In this document: one piece after another, positions 50,830 through 59,261 of the stretch
Layout of the letters: every line of letters begins with the position of its first letter
How positions within the stretch are numbered: the stretch's first letter is position 1
DNA from: Leeuwenhoekiella polynyae
GTDB lineage: Bacteria > Bacteroidota > Bacteroidia > Flavobacteriales > Flavobacteriaceae
DNA length: 64,000 nucleotides
Reading direction: 5' to 3' (one strand)
NCBI RefSeq assembly: GCF_042683665.1
Contig: NZ_JBHUOO010000008.1
Translations under genes and position numbers: made by a program
Notes under the pieces: model-generated
What the model saw: only the letters and a program-made list of their open reading frames with translations
Database searches by the model: none
What the model was told of the DNA's origin: nothing

Positions 50830-52370
50830 TAAGCTTTTGTCTGATGTGATGGTTTTAGTAAATCATTTACCGTTTTAACCGGATTGAAGGTTTCCAAAGG
50901 CACTTCAACAAATAGAGTATTCCAGCGTGCCATCGCACCGTTCCACAATCCCGGAAGTTCTAATGCTTTAATTTCGTTTCCTCCATCTGTTTTATAAGCT
51001 ATAAATGCTAAGTCTGGATTCACATAATCAAGCAGATTGTATTTTTTACCATTATAATTACGTACACCGGCAACAATATCTACCGGATTGAAGTGTGTTG
51101 AATTTTTAAAGATCTCTCCCTGTTTAGCGTCTTTAGTGTTTACCTGTGCGCCTTCAATTATCTGCAGGGCTACTTTACCACTTTCATCTTCAACCCAAAA
51201 TGGACCACCTCCGGGCTCTCCTTCATTTTTAACCATACCGCAAACACGGATAGGTCTATCTAGTAATTCAGCTAAATAGCTTTTCTTTTCTTCTGTTGAA
51301 AAATCTGTATAATCGGAATCGATACGTGTACTGAAGTCTTCTTTTAAAAAGGTTACTAATTCCTCAAGTTCGTTTTCAGAAATTGTATTCTTATCTAAAA
51401 GTGCTGCATATTTAAATACCTGAGCTTGCTTTTCTAAAAGTAAACCGGCTAAAATACGTTTGCTTCGGGCTAAAGTTTGAATCTGATCCTGAACCAATAC
51501 ATTATCTATATTCTTTATAAAAATCACATCTGCATCCACATCGTTCAGGTTTTCAATCAATGCCCCGTGACCTCCGGGACGAAACAACAATGAACCGTCA
51601 CCTTTACGATACAATTTATTATCCATAGTAACAGCAACAGTGTCTGTTTCCGGCTTCTGAAACGAATAATCAACATCAAAGTTAACTCCTGTTGTATTGC
51701 TTACTGAAGCGTGAATGGTATCAAATTCTTTAACGAATGCCTCCTTATGCTCTGGCGAAACGGTAAAATGTAGTGTTGCTTTATCGCTTTTTGCCGCATA
51801 TGCTGCAGCCTCATGCAAATGCTCTTCAAAAGCTGTTGCTTTGTAACATCCGTAATAATGAAATGGGATCAAGCCTTTAGGTAAATTACCGTAGTCCTCA
51901 CCGTTTTCACTCATCATTGTTTTGATAAACGCATATTTCTTAGTGTTTTCATCGGCTTTGGTTTCTTCATCAAGCCCATCTATAATGTGATTGTAAAATG
52001 GAAACTCCTCATAACCGGCAAAAAACTTCTTCATATGATTATCCCCGGTACGTTCTAGATATTCATCTATTGTTTCTTTAGAAGCATTGTAGTCCTCTAA
52101 AAACTGATAGATCTTTTTAAACATACGGCTGGCAGCACCAGAGGCTGGTGTGAACTTTAAAAGATCGAGTTCTGATTTTTTATCTTCATAAAAATCTAGA
52201 AACTTCAATTCTTCTGCTTCAGCAAGTTTAAAAATTCCGTCTGATGTTGTTGCAGGTGCTACTAGTTTAACATTAGGCACCCCATTAACAAAAAGATCAA
52301 TTTGACTTTCTACCTGTTTTGCAGTTAAGCCGTGATCTTTGATTTCGTTGATTTCTTGGTCTGTAAAATT
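50829..52370 (-). CDS. DUF4301 family protein
   Basis: 513-514 residues; start TTG at 52373-52371, overlapping the stop of the upstream kinase gene as TTGA. The DUF4301 family is Bacteroidetes-typical; segments such as FTPASGAASRMFKKIYQF, FRPGGHGALIENLN and VCGMVKNEGEPGGGPFWVED suggest a nucleotidyltransferase-like fold, but no reaction is established. It is co-transcribed with an NAD-salvage-type kinase gene and arfB. Confidence 0.85.
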   Translation of the reverse strand, partial: NFTDQEINEIKDHGLTAKQVESQIDLFVNGVPNVKLVAPATTSDGIFKLAEAEELKFLDFYEDKKSELDLLKFTPASGAASRMFKKIYQFLEDYNASKETIDEYLERTGDNHMKKFFAGYEEFPFYNHIIDGLDEETKADENTKKYAFIKTMMSENGEDYGNLPKGLIPFHYYGCYKATAFEEHLHEAAAYAAKSDKATLHFTVSPEHKEAFVKEFDTIHASVSNTTGVNFDVDYSFQKPETDTVAVTMDNKLYRKGDGSLLFRPGGHGALIENLNDVDADVIFIKNIDNVLVQDQIQTLARSKRILAGLLLEKQAQVFKYAALLDKNTISENELEELVTFLKEDFSTRIDSDYTDFSTEEKKSYLAELLDRPIRVCGMVKNEGEPGGGPFWVEDESGKVALQIIEGAQVNTKDAKQGEIFKNSTHFNPVDIVAGVRNYNGKKYNLLDYVNPDLAFIAYKTDGGNEIKALELPGLWNGAMARWNTLFVEVPLETFNPVKTVNDLLKPSHQTKA

Positions 52371-52930
52371 CAAATTAGTAAAGAATTTAAGTGGTTGGTA
52401 ATAAATTGTAGTCGTTCTTCTAGACTTCCTTTGACCAAAATGTAGGGGCGATCATTATCAATTAAAGCTTGTCTAAAATACTCGAACATTTCTTCTCGTT
52501 GTTCCGGGCGATCACGTAAATCATCTGCTTGCCAGGGCGTATCTATATATGTTAACAAATAGAGATCATACGTATTGCTTTTTGCAGCTTCTGCTACTTG
52601 GGTATCACACCATCCGTCATAGTATGCTTCGCTGTAAACCTTTGTTTCTAAAAGATCTGTGTCACAAAATACTGTTTTTTTTCCGGAATCGACAGCTTCA
52701 TTTTCCAACTTCATCTGTCCAATAGCGATGGATAGTATGTCTTGAGGTTCACAAATTTTTTGCTCTTCATCCCATTTCTGCTGAAGGTATTCCCGAGCAA
52801 ACTCGGGCACCCAGGCACCATCATAATATTCTGAGAGTTTCTTTGAAAGTGTAGTCTTCCCGGTACTTTCGGGGCCAAAGAGCACGATTTTTATACAGTT
52901 TCCGGTATGTTGTTGAGGTATTTTTTCCAC
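52370..52930 (-). CDS. NadR-like P-loop nucleoside kinase
   Basis: 186 residues from a GTG at 52930 (MEKIPQQHTG...), which lies inside the end of pnuC. The open frame extends further to 53050, but that part is only a shadow of pnuC. The P-loop is GPESTGKTT, followed by VPEFAREYL and the DTDLLET block, as in the ribosylnicotinamide-kinase domain of NadR. With PnuC it would phosphorylate imported nicotinamide riboside for NAD synthesis. An alternative start is an ATA overlapping the pnuC stop (ATAA). Confidence 0.82.
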   Translation of the reverse strand: MEKIPQQHTGNCIKIVLFGPESTGKTTLSKKLSEYYDGAWVPEFAREYLQQKWDEEQKICEPQDILSIAIGQMKLENEAVDSGKKTVFCDTDLLETKVYSEAYYDGWCDTQVAEAAKSNTYDLYLLTYIDTPWQADDLRDRPEQREEMFEYFRQALIDNDRPYILVKGSLEERLQFITNHLNSLLI

Positions 52931-53523
52931 GCGATAAAGCCATAAATAGCAAGCACAGTAAAAATAAGATATTGAAAACTGGTAAATGTGAAGCCTTTGT
53001 AAAAATATAGGGGAACCGAAATAATATCTCCTATAATCCAATAAATCCAATTTTCAATTTTGCGTTTAGCCATTAACCACATACCCACAAAAAATAGGGC
53101 CGTTGTAAGAGTGTCTACATAAGCCGTCCAACTATTCCATTTATCAAAAACATTGTACACAGCAAATACAAAAATGATGGTCACAATAAAAATGAAAGCA
53201 GACCAGGTATGTTCTTTTTTAGTGGTTTTTGAAATAGGCGTCACGTGCTCTGCATCTGTTTTTCTGGTCCAAACATACCACCCGTAAACACTCATCAAGA
53301 AATAATAAGCATTGATCATCATATCACCCAGCAAACCCCATTTTAATAATAGATAGACAAAAATTGAGGTGCTAATCATTCCTATAGGATATACCCAGAT
53401 ATTATTCTGTTTTGAATACCAGACCGAAAGCAACCCGAAAATAACGCCCACGATCTCAAGAATAATTGATGACGTTTCATAACCTGCATATTGCCCAAAA
53501 AAGAAATCTACAATTGAATTCAT
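52891..53523 (-). CDS. pnuC: PnuC family nicotinamide riboside transporter
   Basis: 210 residues with about seven membrane helices. The conserved substrate-site residues are in NAYYFLMSVYGWYVWTRK (about 72-89) and IENWIYWIIGDIISVPLYFY. It carries vitamin precursors by facilitated diffusion, trapped by phosphorylation. The adjacent NadR-like kinase argues for nicotinamide riboside; the related PnuT (thiamine) is less likely because no thiamine gene or riboswitch is adjacent. Confidence 0.9.
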   Translation of the reverse strand: MNSIVDFFFGQYAGYETSSIILEIVGVIFGLLSVWYSKQNNIWVYPIGMISTSIFVYLLLKWGLLGDMMINAYYFLMSVYGWYVWTRKTDAEHVTPISKTTKKEHTWSAFIFIVTIIFVFAVYNVFDKWNSWTAYVDTLTTALFFVGMWLMAKRKIENWIYWIIGDIISVPLYFYKGFTFTSFQYLIFTVLAIYGFIAWKKYLNNIPETV

Positions 53524-53526
53524 ACG

Positions 53527-54252
53527 CTAAAATTCACCTTTTTCAAAAGCAGTACCTACAACTACAAGATCTGCGCCCGCCTCGTAAGCTTGCTGAAGCT
53601 TTAGAGGAGTTCTGATTCCTCCACCTACAATTAACGGAATAGAGATTGCCGACTTTACCGCCTGAATGATTTCGGTAGAAACCGATTTTAAAGCACCGCT
53701 TCCGGCCTCAAGATAAATCAATTTTTTACCAGAATATTCACCTGCAAGTGCTGTGCTTACTACACGTTCAACATCATGGTGTGGCAAAGCCTGTGTGTGA
53801 CTCACGCGTTCTACAGCTGTTTTTATTCCGCCGTCAATCAAAATATAACCCGTGGGAATAATCTCTAGGCCTGAATGCTGTAACTGCTTTACAGACTTTA
53901 TTTGTTGTCTTATTAAATACTCTGGGTTCTCACCAGATAACAGAGTTAAAAAAAGTATTCCGTCTGCTGCTTTTGAAATCTGCTTATAATCGCCTGGAAA
54001 AAGAATTACCGGCAAATCTGTATTCTTTTTTAGTATTTGAACGGTAAGTTGTGTTTGTGTCTGGGTTGCTGTGCTTCCGCCAACAAGAATGTGTGTAGTA
54101 AATTCGGGTAAGTGTAACACCTGTTGAATCAAGGTATCTTTAGAATGTTCTTCAGGATCAAAAAGGATTGCAAAACATTTTTTTTGATTCTTTGCAGCTT
54201 CCTGCAAGTCTTTATAAATCCGTTTTCCGCTCTGCGTAAATTCATCAATCAT
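53527..54252 (-). CDS. Geranylgeranylglyceryl/heptaprenylglyceryl phosphate synthase
   Basis: 241 residues of the TIM-barrel GGGPS/PcrB family. It joins glycerol-1-phosphate to a polyprenyl diphosphate through an ether bond, as in archaeal lipid synthesis. Motifs are FAILFDPEEH (magnesium-binding Asp), HILVGGSTAT, YLEAGSGA and LIVGGGIRTP with VVVGTAFE (phosphate-binding). Such enzymes are known in Bacteroidetes, where the end product is unclear. Spacing of 3-4 nt to both neighbours places it in the operon. Confidence 0.92.
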   Translation of the reverse strand: MIDEFTQSGKRIYKDLQEAAKNQKKCFAILFDPEEHSKDTLIQQVLHLPEFTTHILVGGSTATQTQTQLTVQILKKNTDLPVILFPGDYKQISKAADGILFLTLLSGENPEYLIRQQIKSVKQLQHSGLEIIPTGYILIDGGIKTAVERVSHTQALPHHDVERVVSTALAGEYSGKKLIYLEAGSGALKSVSTEIIQAVKSAISIPLIVGGGIRTPLKLQQAYEAGADLVVVGTAFEKGEF

Positions 54253-54253
54253 A

Positions 54254-54886
54254 TCAAAGCGCTAAAGCATAAACACAGGTAAAACCTTCAAACTCCAGAA
54301 AATCAATAGCGTATTTACTTTGATTGCCGTGATAATTGATAACAGCATCCGTTTTATAATCATCAAAATCAAAATCGGTTACATTGATGTGCTGTAAAAA
54401 ACTAAGCCCCTTAACTCCGTAAATCTTATAAAGTGATTCTTTAGCACCCCAAACAATGGTCAATTTTCTAATAACAGCATCGTCATTAGCCAACGTACGG
54501 TATTCTTTCAACGGAGTAAAGCGGGAGGCAATGCGCAAAATCTTATCGCGTTGCATTTCGATATCTATACCCACCTCAATAGCATCACTTATAATAATTG
54601 CGGTAAAATTATAAGAATGGGTGATCGAAATATGTTTACCATTATGCAAGTGTGGCTTTCCATTTTCGGTATAATACAAATCCTGATCGGTATAACCGGC
54701 TTGATGCAAAAGGTGTCTAATACTTAAAAATCCACGGCGGTGCAGTTCAGACTTCATACTCTCAAAACGCGCTTTACAATGTGGTGTCAAATTCACATTT
54801 TGAGACAACTCCTCAAGAGGCTCTTCCACTTTCCAGATGTAAACCTGAGTGGTTGCATTAGGCGTTATAGTTTTGAAAAGTGGCAC
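54254..54886 (-). CDS. 4'-phosphopantetheinyl transferase (Sfp type)
   Basis: 210 residues, start GTG at 54886. It moves the phosphopantetheine arm from coenzyme A to a carrier protein serine. Diagnostic motifs are ISITHSYN, VGIDIEMQRDKI (magnesium-binding) and WGAKESLYKIYG. Length fits the Sfp/EntD-like group rather than the short AcpS type. Located at the head of the minus-strand operon, divergent from ahcY; no polyketide or peptide synthetase genes are near. Confidence 0.88.
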   Translation of the reverse strand: MPLFKTITPNATTQVYIWKVEEPLEELSQNVNLTPHCKARFESMKSELHRRGFLSIRHLLHQAGYTDQDLYYTENGKPHLHNGKHISITHSYNFTAIIISDAIEVGIDIEMQRDKILRIASRFTPLKEYRTLANDDAVIRKLTIVWGAKESLYKIYGVKGLSFLQHINVTDFDFDDYKTDAVINYHGNQSKYAIDFLEFEGFTCVYALAL

Positions 54887-54906
54887 GTTAACTAGTGATT
54901 ATTACG

Positions 54907-54914
54907 TATTTTTG
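54907..54914 (+). promoter_or_regulatory. -7 promoter element of ahcY
   Basis: TATTTTTG (TAnnTTTG) 29 nt before the ahcY ATG, with a weak GTTAAC about 19 nt upstream. Confidence 0.55.
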
Positions 54915-54943
54915 CAAAAAATAAGAATTGTAAATATAAGATT

Positions 54944-56260
54944 ATGTCAACGAAAACCGTGCAATATGTTCCTTATAAAGTCAGAGATATTTCTTTGGCC
55001 GCATGGGGTAGAAAAGAAATAGAATTAGCTGAAGCAGAGATGCCGGGCCTTATGGCTCTAAGAGAAGAGTATGGTGCTGAACAACCTTTAAAAGGGGCTC
55101 GTATTGCAGGATGTCTGCATATGACCATACAAACTGCTGTTTTAATTGAAACACTTGCGGCTCTTGGTGCAGATGTTACTTGGAGTTCTTGTAATATTTT
55201 CTCTACTCAGGATCATGCTGCTGCAGCTATTGCTGCTGCCGGAATTCCGGTTTATGCCTGGAAAGGAATGAATGAAGAAGAATTTAACTGGTGTATTGAG
55301 CAGACTTTATTCTTTGGTGAAGAGCGCGAGCCGTTAAATATGATTCTTGATGACGGTGGTGATTTAACCAATATGGTTCTTGATGACTATCCAGAGCTTG
55401 CTGCTGCAATCAAAGGTCTTTCTGAAGAAACAACAACCGGAGTTCACCGTTTATACGAGCGTATGAACAAGGGTACATTACCTATGCCGGCGATCAATGT
55501 AAATGATAGTGTTACCAAATCTAAGTTTGATAATAAATTTGGCTGTCGCGAAAGTGCTGTAGATGCAATACGTCGTGCTACAGATGTAATGCTTGCCGGT
55601 AAGCGCGTTGTGGTTTGCGGTTATGGTGATGTAGGTAAAGGTACCGCTGCTTCATTTAAAGGAGCAGGTTCTATTGTAACGGTAACTGAAATTGATCCTA
55701 TTTGCGCACTACAAGCGGCAATGGACGGTTTTGAGGTGAAGCGTCTGGAAACTGTACTTGAAAAAGCCGATATTGTAATTACCACTACCGGAAACAAAGA
55801 CATCGTACGTGGTGAGCACTTCAAAGCGATGAAGGATAAAACCATCGTATGTAACATTGGTCATTTTGACAATGAGATACAGGTTGCCTGGTTAAATGAA
55901 AACTACGGCGACACTAAAGACGAGATCAAGCCGCAGGTTGATAAATACACCATTGATGGTAAAGACATCATTCTTCTTGCTGAAGGTCGTCTGGTAAACT
56001 TAGGTTGTGCAACAGGTCATCCAAGTTTTGTAATGAGTAACTCCTTTACAAATCAAACGTTAGCACAAATCGAATTGTGGAAAAACAGCCACAACTATAA
56101 AAATGAAGTATATATGCTACCGAAGCATTTAGATGAGAAAGTTGCTGCGTTACACTTAGAGAAAATAGGTGTTGAATTGACAGAATTAAGCAACGAACAA
56201 GCTGAATATATTGGCGTAACGGTTGAAGGACCCTACAAGCCAGAGTATTACAGATACTAA
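54944..56260 (+). CDS. ahcY: Adenosylhomocysteinase
   Basis: 438 residues. It hydrolyses S-adenosylhomocysteine to adenosine and homocysteine in the methyl cycle. The NAD-binding GYGDVGKG (226-233), the N-terminal SCNIFSTQDHAAAAIAAAGIP and the C-terminal GPYKPEYYRY (tetramer-locking tail with the Lys-Tyr residues) are typical of the family. Its length is typical of bacterial enzymes. Strong promoter in front and terminator behind; monocistronic. Confidence 0.97.
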   Translation: MSTKTVQYVPYKVRDISLAAWGRKEIELAEAEMPGLMALREEYGAEQPLKGARIAGCLHMTIQTAVLIETLAALGADVTWSSCNIFSTQDHAAAAIAAAGIPVYAWKGMNEEEFNWCIEQTLFFGEEREPLNMILDDGGDLTNMVLDDYPELAAAIKGLSEETTTGVHRLYERMNKGTLPMPAINVNDSVTKSKFDNKFGCRESAVDAIRRATDVMLAGKRVVVCGYGDVGKGTAASFKGAGSIVTVTEIDPICALQAAMDGFEVKRLETVLEKADIVITTTGNKDIVRGEHFKAMKDKTIVCNIGHFDNEIQVAWLNENYGDTKDEIKPQVDKYTIDGKDIILLAEGRLVNLGCATGHPSFVMSNSFTNQTLAQIELWKNSHNYKNEVYMLPKHLDEKVAALHLEKIGVELTELSNEQAEYIGVTVEGPYKPEYYRY

Positions 56261-56284
56261 ATTTCAATAAATTGTAACTTCTTC

Positions 56285-56316
56285 AATGCCTCCTTAAAAA
56301 AGGAGGCATTTTTTTA
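56285..56316 (+). terminator. Terminator after ahcY
   Basis: AATGCCTCCTT-AAAA-AAGGAGGCATTTTTTT: an 11-bp stem with T tract. Confidence 0.88.
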
Positions 56317-56324
56317 TCAAAATA

Positions 56325-56354
56325 TTGTTAAATTCAAAAAAAAATATAATTTAG
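56325..56354 (+). promoter_or_regulatory. Promoter of the Bor-like gene
   Basis: TTG (56325-56327), 17-nt spacer, TATAATTT (56345-56352): a good -33/-7 pair about 25 nt before the ATG. Confidence 0.5.
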
Positions 56355-56376
56355 CCAGCTAACCAAAACTATAATC

Positions 56377-56667
56377 ATGAATAAAATTCACCGCTTTTTT
56401 ATCGTTATTGCAACAGCATTAATTATGACCTCTTGCTATGTTCAAACCAGTATTGTTGGCGATGGTGCTAAAGGAAATACAGAGGTTACGCAATGGAATC
56501 ATTATGTAATATATGGCCTTGCTCCCGTTGGAGTTTCTAAGCCTGAAGAAATGGCTAAAGGCGCCAAAGATTATACCGTAACTACAAAGCATTCGTTTAT
56601 AAATGGTCTTGTCAATGCTATAACATTCGGTATTTATACGCCTACTACAACTATCGTAAAATATTAA
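56377..56667 (+). CDS. Bor family lipoprotein
   Basis: 96 residues. Signal peptide with lipobox MTSC (Cys at about 20), then CYVQTSIVGDGAKG, TQWNHYVIYGLAPVGVSKP and SFINGLVNAITFGIYTPTTT, which match the Bor/Iss pattern (bacteriophage lambda Bor serum-resistance lipoprotein relatives). In Bacteroidetes such genes occur on chromosomes without a phage nearby; none is visible here. Two bases separate it from the next gene. Confidence 0.85.
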   Translation: MNKIHRFFIVIATALIMTSCYVQTSIVGDGAKGNTEVTQWNHYVIYGLAPVGVSKPEEMAKGAKDYTVTTKHSFINGLVNAITFGIYTPTTTIVKY

Positions 56668-56669
56668 TT

Positions 56670-56876
56670 GTGGTAAAAAAAATACTCTTTTTTTTGTGTA
56701 TACTTCTTCTGACACGCTCTGTTTATTATTTAATTAAACTTTTTAGTTTCAAATTAAATAACCTCAGTGAGTTTGGAGAAGGAGCCCTCTTAGGACATTC
56801 AATTGTATTTTGCTTGCTTAGTTGTTGTATTTTTCTTTTAGGAAAAAGAATTTGGTTCACACAAAAAGAAAATTAA
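56670..56876 (+). CDS. Small membrane protein
   Basis: 68 residues, start GTG, two bases after the Bor-like stop, so co-translated. Two hydrophobic helices (about 4-26 and 42-60) with a short polar loop. No family recognised. It may be a membrane partner of the Bor-like lipoprotein. Confidence 0.55.
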   Translation: MVKKILFFLCILLLTRSVYYLIKLFSFKLNNLSEFGEGALLGHSIVFCLLSCCIFLLGKRIWFTQKEN

Positions 56877-56881
56877 TTCAA

Positions 56882-56916
56882 AGAGCTCTTTAAATTTTAA
56901 AGGGCTCTATTTTTTT
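56882..56916 (+). terminator. Terminator after the Bor-like operon
   Basis: AGAGCTCTTTAAA and TTTAAAGGGCTCT form a 13-bp stem with one mismatch, followed by ATTTTTTT; it overlaps the last codons of the convergent gene. Confidence 0.7.
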
Positions 56917-57800
56917 ACAAGCGTCATTTGTGCTTTTTCGCCTTCTTTAAGATTGGTAATGGTACGTACAAAATTACGACTATCCTCCACTTCCAACCGC
57001 ACGGTATTCGGTGCTGAAGTTCCTTCACTTACAGCCTCAATCCTGATTTGAGTCTGTTCTTTTTCCAGTTTAAATTCTAAATATTTTTTCTCGTGTAAAA
57101 CCGTGTAATTCTCTAATACCGGTTTATCATCAACATACAAATTGATAATATCTCCATCTTCTTTCCCGGCATCATAGATTGAAAGTTTAATCTTCTGATC
57201 CCGAGTAAAAATATTGAGGTTTTCATCTTTAGCGATGATATTCCGCGTTAATGTGTCTAAAACCCGTGCTACCTTAATATTCTTTTTTATAGAATCTGAA
57301 AACTTCTTAGAGCGCTGAATGACCTTGTCTATTTTTTCTACTCGCTTTTTCACTTGCTCTCCAGAATTTACGATGATCATTCCATCGAGGCAGGGAGAAC
57401 CATCTGCGTAAAGCCCTTTAAAATCACCACTAAAGGCTTTTACTTTATCCAGATTACGCACTTTTCCTTCAAAATTTACAAAGCAAAAATCTTTTTGAAC
57501 AACCGGAGACTTCGTATAAACAATGTCATACTCATTAAAACTCAGTAGCTTTTCATCTTCATCATAAAAGCCTCTAATGTTAGATTTAGTCTCATGTTTA
57601 CCTGCAAAATCTGTAAGTGAATATCCTTGAATAGAATCATTAACCCGGTCAAATAAAACTTTATAACTAATAAACGAAGTATCGTTTAATTTAATAACGC
57701 CAAAGAACTCAAACTCCTGTGCTTGAAATGTTGTAGTAAACGTTAAACATATCAAAAACAGGATTACTCGGGAATAGAAGTTTCTCAAAATAGCGTACAT
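56907..57800 (-). CDS. Hypothetical secreted protein
   Basis: 297 residues with an N-terminal signal peptide (about 1-27, ending FQAQ). The first half is rich in beta-strand patterns (EFEFFGVIKLNDTSFISYKV), the middle has a coiled charged segment (KKRVEKIDKVIQRSKKFSDS), and the C-terminal part has KIKLSIYDAGKEDGDIINLY, reminiscent of a small beta-sandwich. No family recognised. Transcribed divergently from the TM2 gene with only 29 nt between start codons. Confidence 0.7.
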   Translation of the reverse strand: MYAILRNFYSRVILFLICLTFTTTFQAQEFEFFGVIKLNDTSFISYKVLFDRVNDSIQGYSLTDFAGKHETKSNIRGFYDEDEKLLSFNEYDIVYTKSPVVQKDFCFVNFEGKVRNLDKVKAFSGDFKGLYADGSPCLDGMIIVNSGEQVKKRVEKIDKVIQRSKKFSDSIKKNIKVARVLDTLTRNIIAKDENLNIFTRDQKIKLSIYDAGKEDGDIINLYVDDKPVLENYTVLHEKKYLEFKLEKEQTQIRIEAVSEGTSAPNTVRLEVEDSRNFVRTITNLKEGEKAQMTLVKK

Positions 57801-57829
57801 TTTGGGTAATTTAATTAACCTTAGATCTT

Positions 57830-58168
57830 ATGAATTTCAAAATTATCTTTTCACTGGCACTTCTGCTAATGATTTCAACAACAACTTTTGCAGGATTTCC
57901 TGTTGAGCGTGTTGCAAAAACAACCACTGAAGTAAATGCAGCTTCTGAAGCTTCAAACGAACTTGTTTCTCCTGCTGCTGTTGCTGCAGATCGTCAAACC
58001 GTGGCAATTTTGCTTTGGTTATTTTTAGGGGCCTTTGCTGCCCACAGATGGTATCTGGGAAGTCCGATTTTATGGAACATCGTCTTTATTCTAACCGCAG
58101 GATTCTTTGTTGTAGGTTGGGTTATTGATGGAATTGAGATTATCACAGGTACCTATCCTGGATTGTAA
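57830..58168 (+). CDS. TM2 domain membrane protein
   Basis: 112 residues. Signal peptide or first helix (about 4-22), then a polar segment, then the TM2 domain (about 54-108): VAILLWLFLGAFAAHRWYLG, a turn, and GFFVVGWVIDGIEIITG. The LGxxGxHRFYLG-like and DG motifs define this family; its function in bacteria is unknown. Single gene with a strong terminator. Confidence 0.88.
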   Translation: MNFKIIFSLALLLMISTTTFAGFPVERVAKTTTEVNAASEASNELVSPAAVAADRQTVAILLWLFLGAFAAHRWYLGSPILWNIVFILTAGFFVVGWVIDGIEIITGTYPGL

Positions 58169-58184
58169 GTTTATCAAAAACAAC

Positions 58185-58218
58185 AAAAGCCCTGCTGATT
58201 CCTCAGCAGGGCTTTTTT
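58185..58218. terminator. Terminator between the TM2 and phytase genes
   Basis: AAAAGCCCTGCTGA-TTCC-TCAGCAGGGCTTTTTT: 14-bp perfect stem flanked by A and T tracts, bidirectional between convergent genes. Confidence 0.9.
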
Positions 58219-58237
58219 ATTTAATACCGGCTCTGAA

Positions 58238-59260
58238 TTACTTCAATTTACCTAAATCATAGTAATAAAACGTACCATCGTCATTCATCGCAACAAACAA
58301 TCCGTTTTTAAAGCTATCGTTTAACGGAACTGTCACCACTTCGCAACCGTCTGTTTCAGTTGTGGCTAAGTTTAATATTCTAACCAACTCATTAGTCTTA
58401 CGGTCGTAAATATTAAACTGACCACGCTGCTGATCAGAAACAATGAGCATTCCGCTTCCGTCATCATAAGCGGCTATGGCGATCCCTTCTATATCTTCTA
58501 AGAAATCTTCTGATCCAAAAGCTGCCAGTTGCTCGTTTCCTTTAGCAGGCTCTGCGTGATATTTCTTGATGCTTTCTCCTTCATCAGAATAATACACAAA
58601 GCCCAGTGCATCATCAACAGCAATCGCTTCGATCTCTTTTTTACCGCTAAAATCCCCAAACTTGCGCACCAAGTCAAAGCTTACTAGATGGTCTGATTTT
58701 GGTGTGATTTTATATTGGTACAGATAGTTTTCTAACGGACCGGTTTTACGCCCTACAATTGCATAAAAGGCTCCATCCACAGCAGATTTATACAAACTCA
58801 CTCCCATTGGATATTGAAATTCCTCATTCGCATCCTCTACAAAAACCGGAAAACCACCGCCATCTAAAGGCTTCATATCAGGCACCGAATAAATGCGTAA
58901 CATTTTACGCTCTCTTTCGGTAAAAGCAATGATATCAGTGGTTGTAGAATCGTTTACCGGAAACCCATAACGCAAATCAACATTGTTAGGACGCTTGATG
59001 TTAGGAATTGATTTTTCGGGAATAATTTTTCCTTCCAGGTCAAAGGCAAAAATGCAACCGTCTGTATCTTTATCAGTACCAAAAACGATACTTTGTGAAG
59101 CATCTTCCGGGTTGATCCAAATGGCAGGATCATCAGTATCATATTTAACATGTTCGGTAATGGTATCGGGTTTGATTTCCGGTAGTTGTGATTTTGTATT
59201 TCCGCAAGAAAATAAAACCAGTGCCGTGCTGAAACCAGCACTATATTTGAAATTTTTCAT
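58238..59260 (-). CDS. Beta-propeller phytase (3-phytase), lipoprotein
   Basis: 340 residues from the ATG at 59260. An ATG at 59275 would overlap the receptor stop and is less likely. The N-terminus MKNFKYSAGFSTALVLFSC is a lipoprotein signal (lipobox LFSC). The propeller has the calcium-site motif DTDDPAIWINPED and FGTDKDTDG, NNVDLRYG, later MGVSLYKS and DEGESIKKYHAEP. Beta-propeller phytases release phosphate from inositol hexakisphosphate with calcium. Co-transcribed with the TonB receptor immediately upstream, so it probably works at the surface or in the periplasm for phytate use. Confidence 0.9.
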   Translation of the reverse strand: MKNFKYSAGFSTALVLFSCGNTKSQLPEIKPDTITEHVKYDTDDPAIWINPEDASQSIVFGTDKDTDGCIFAFDLEGKIIPEKSIPNIKRPNNVDLRYGFPVNDSTTTDIIAFTERERKMLRIYSVPDMKPLDGGGFPVFVEDANEEFQYPMGVSLYKSAVDGAFYAIVGRKTGPLENYLYQYKITPKSDHLVSFDLVRKFGDFSGKKEIEAIAVDDALGFVYYSDEGESIKKYHAEPAKGNEQLAAFGSEDFLEDIEGIAIAAYDDGSGMLIVSDQQRGQFNIYDRKTNELVRILNLATTETDGCEVVTVPLNDSFKNGLFVAMNDDGTFYYYDLGKLK

Positions 59261-59261
59261 A

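Noticed and set aside
52931..53050. N-terminal extension of the NadR-like kinase
   Set aside because: The extra residues are encoded entirely within pnuC in another frame and do not resemble the family; the GTG at 52930 is preferred.
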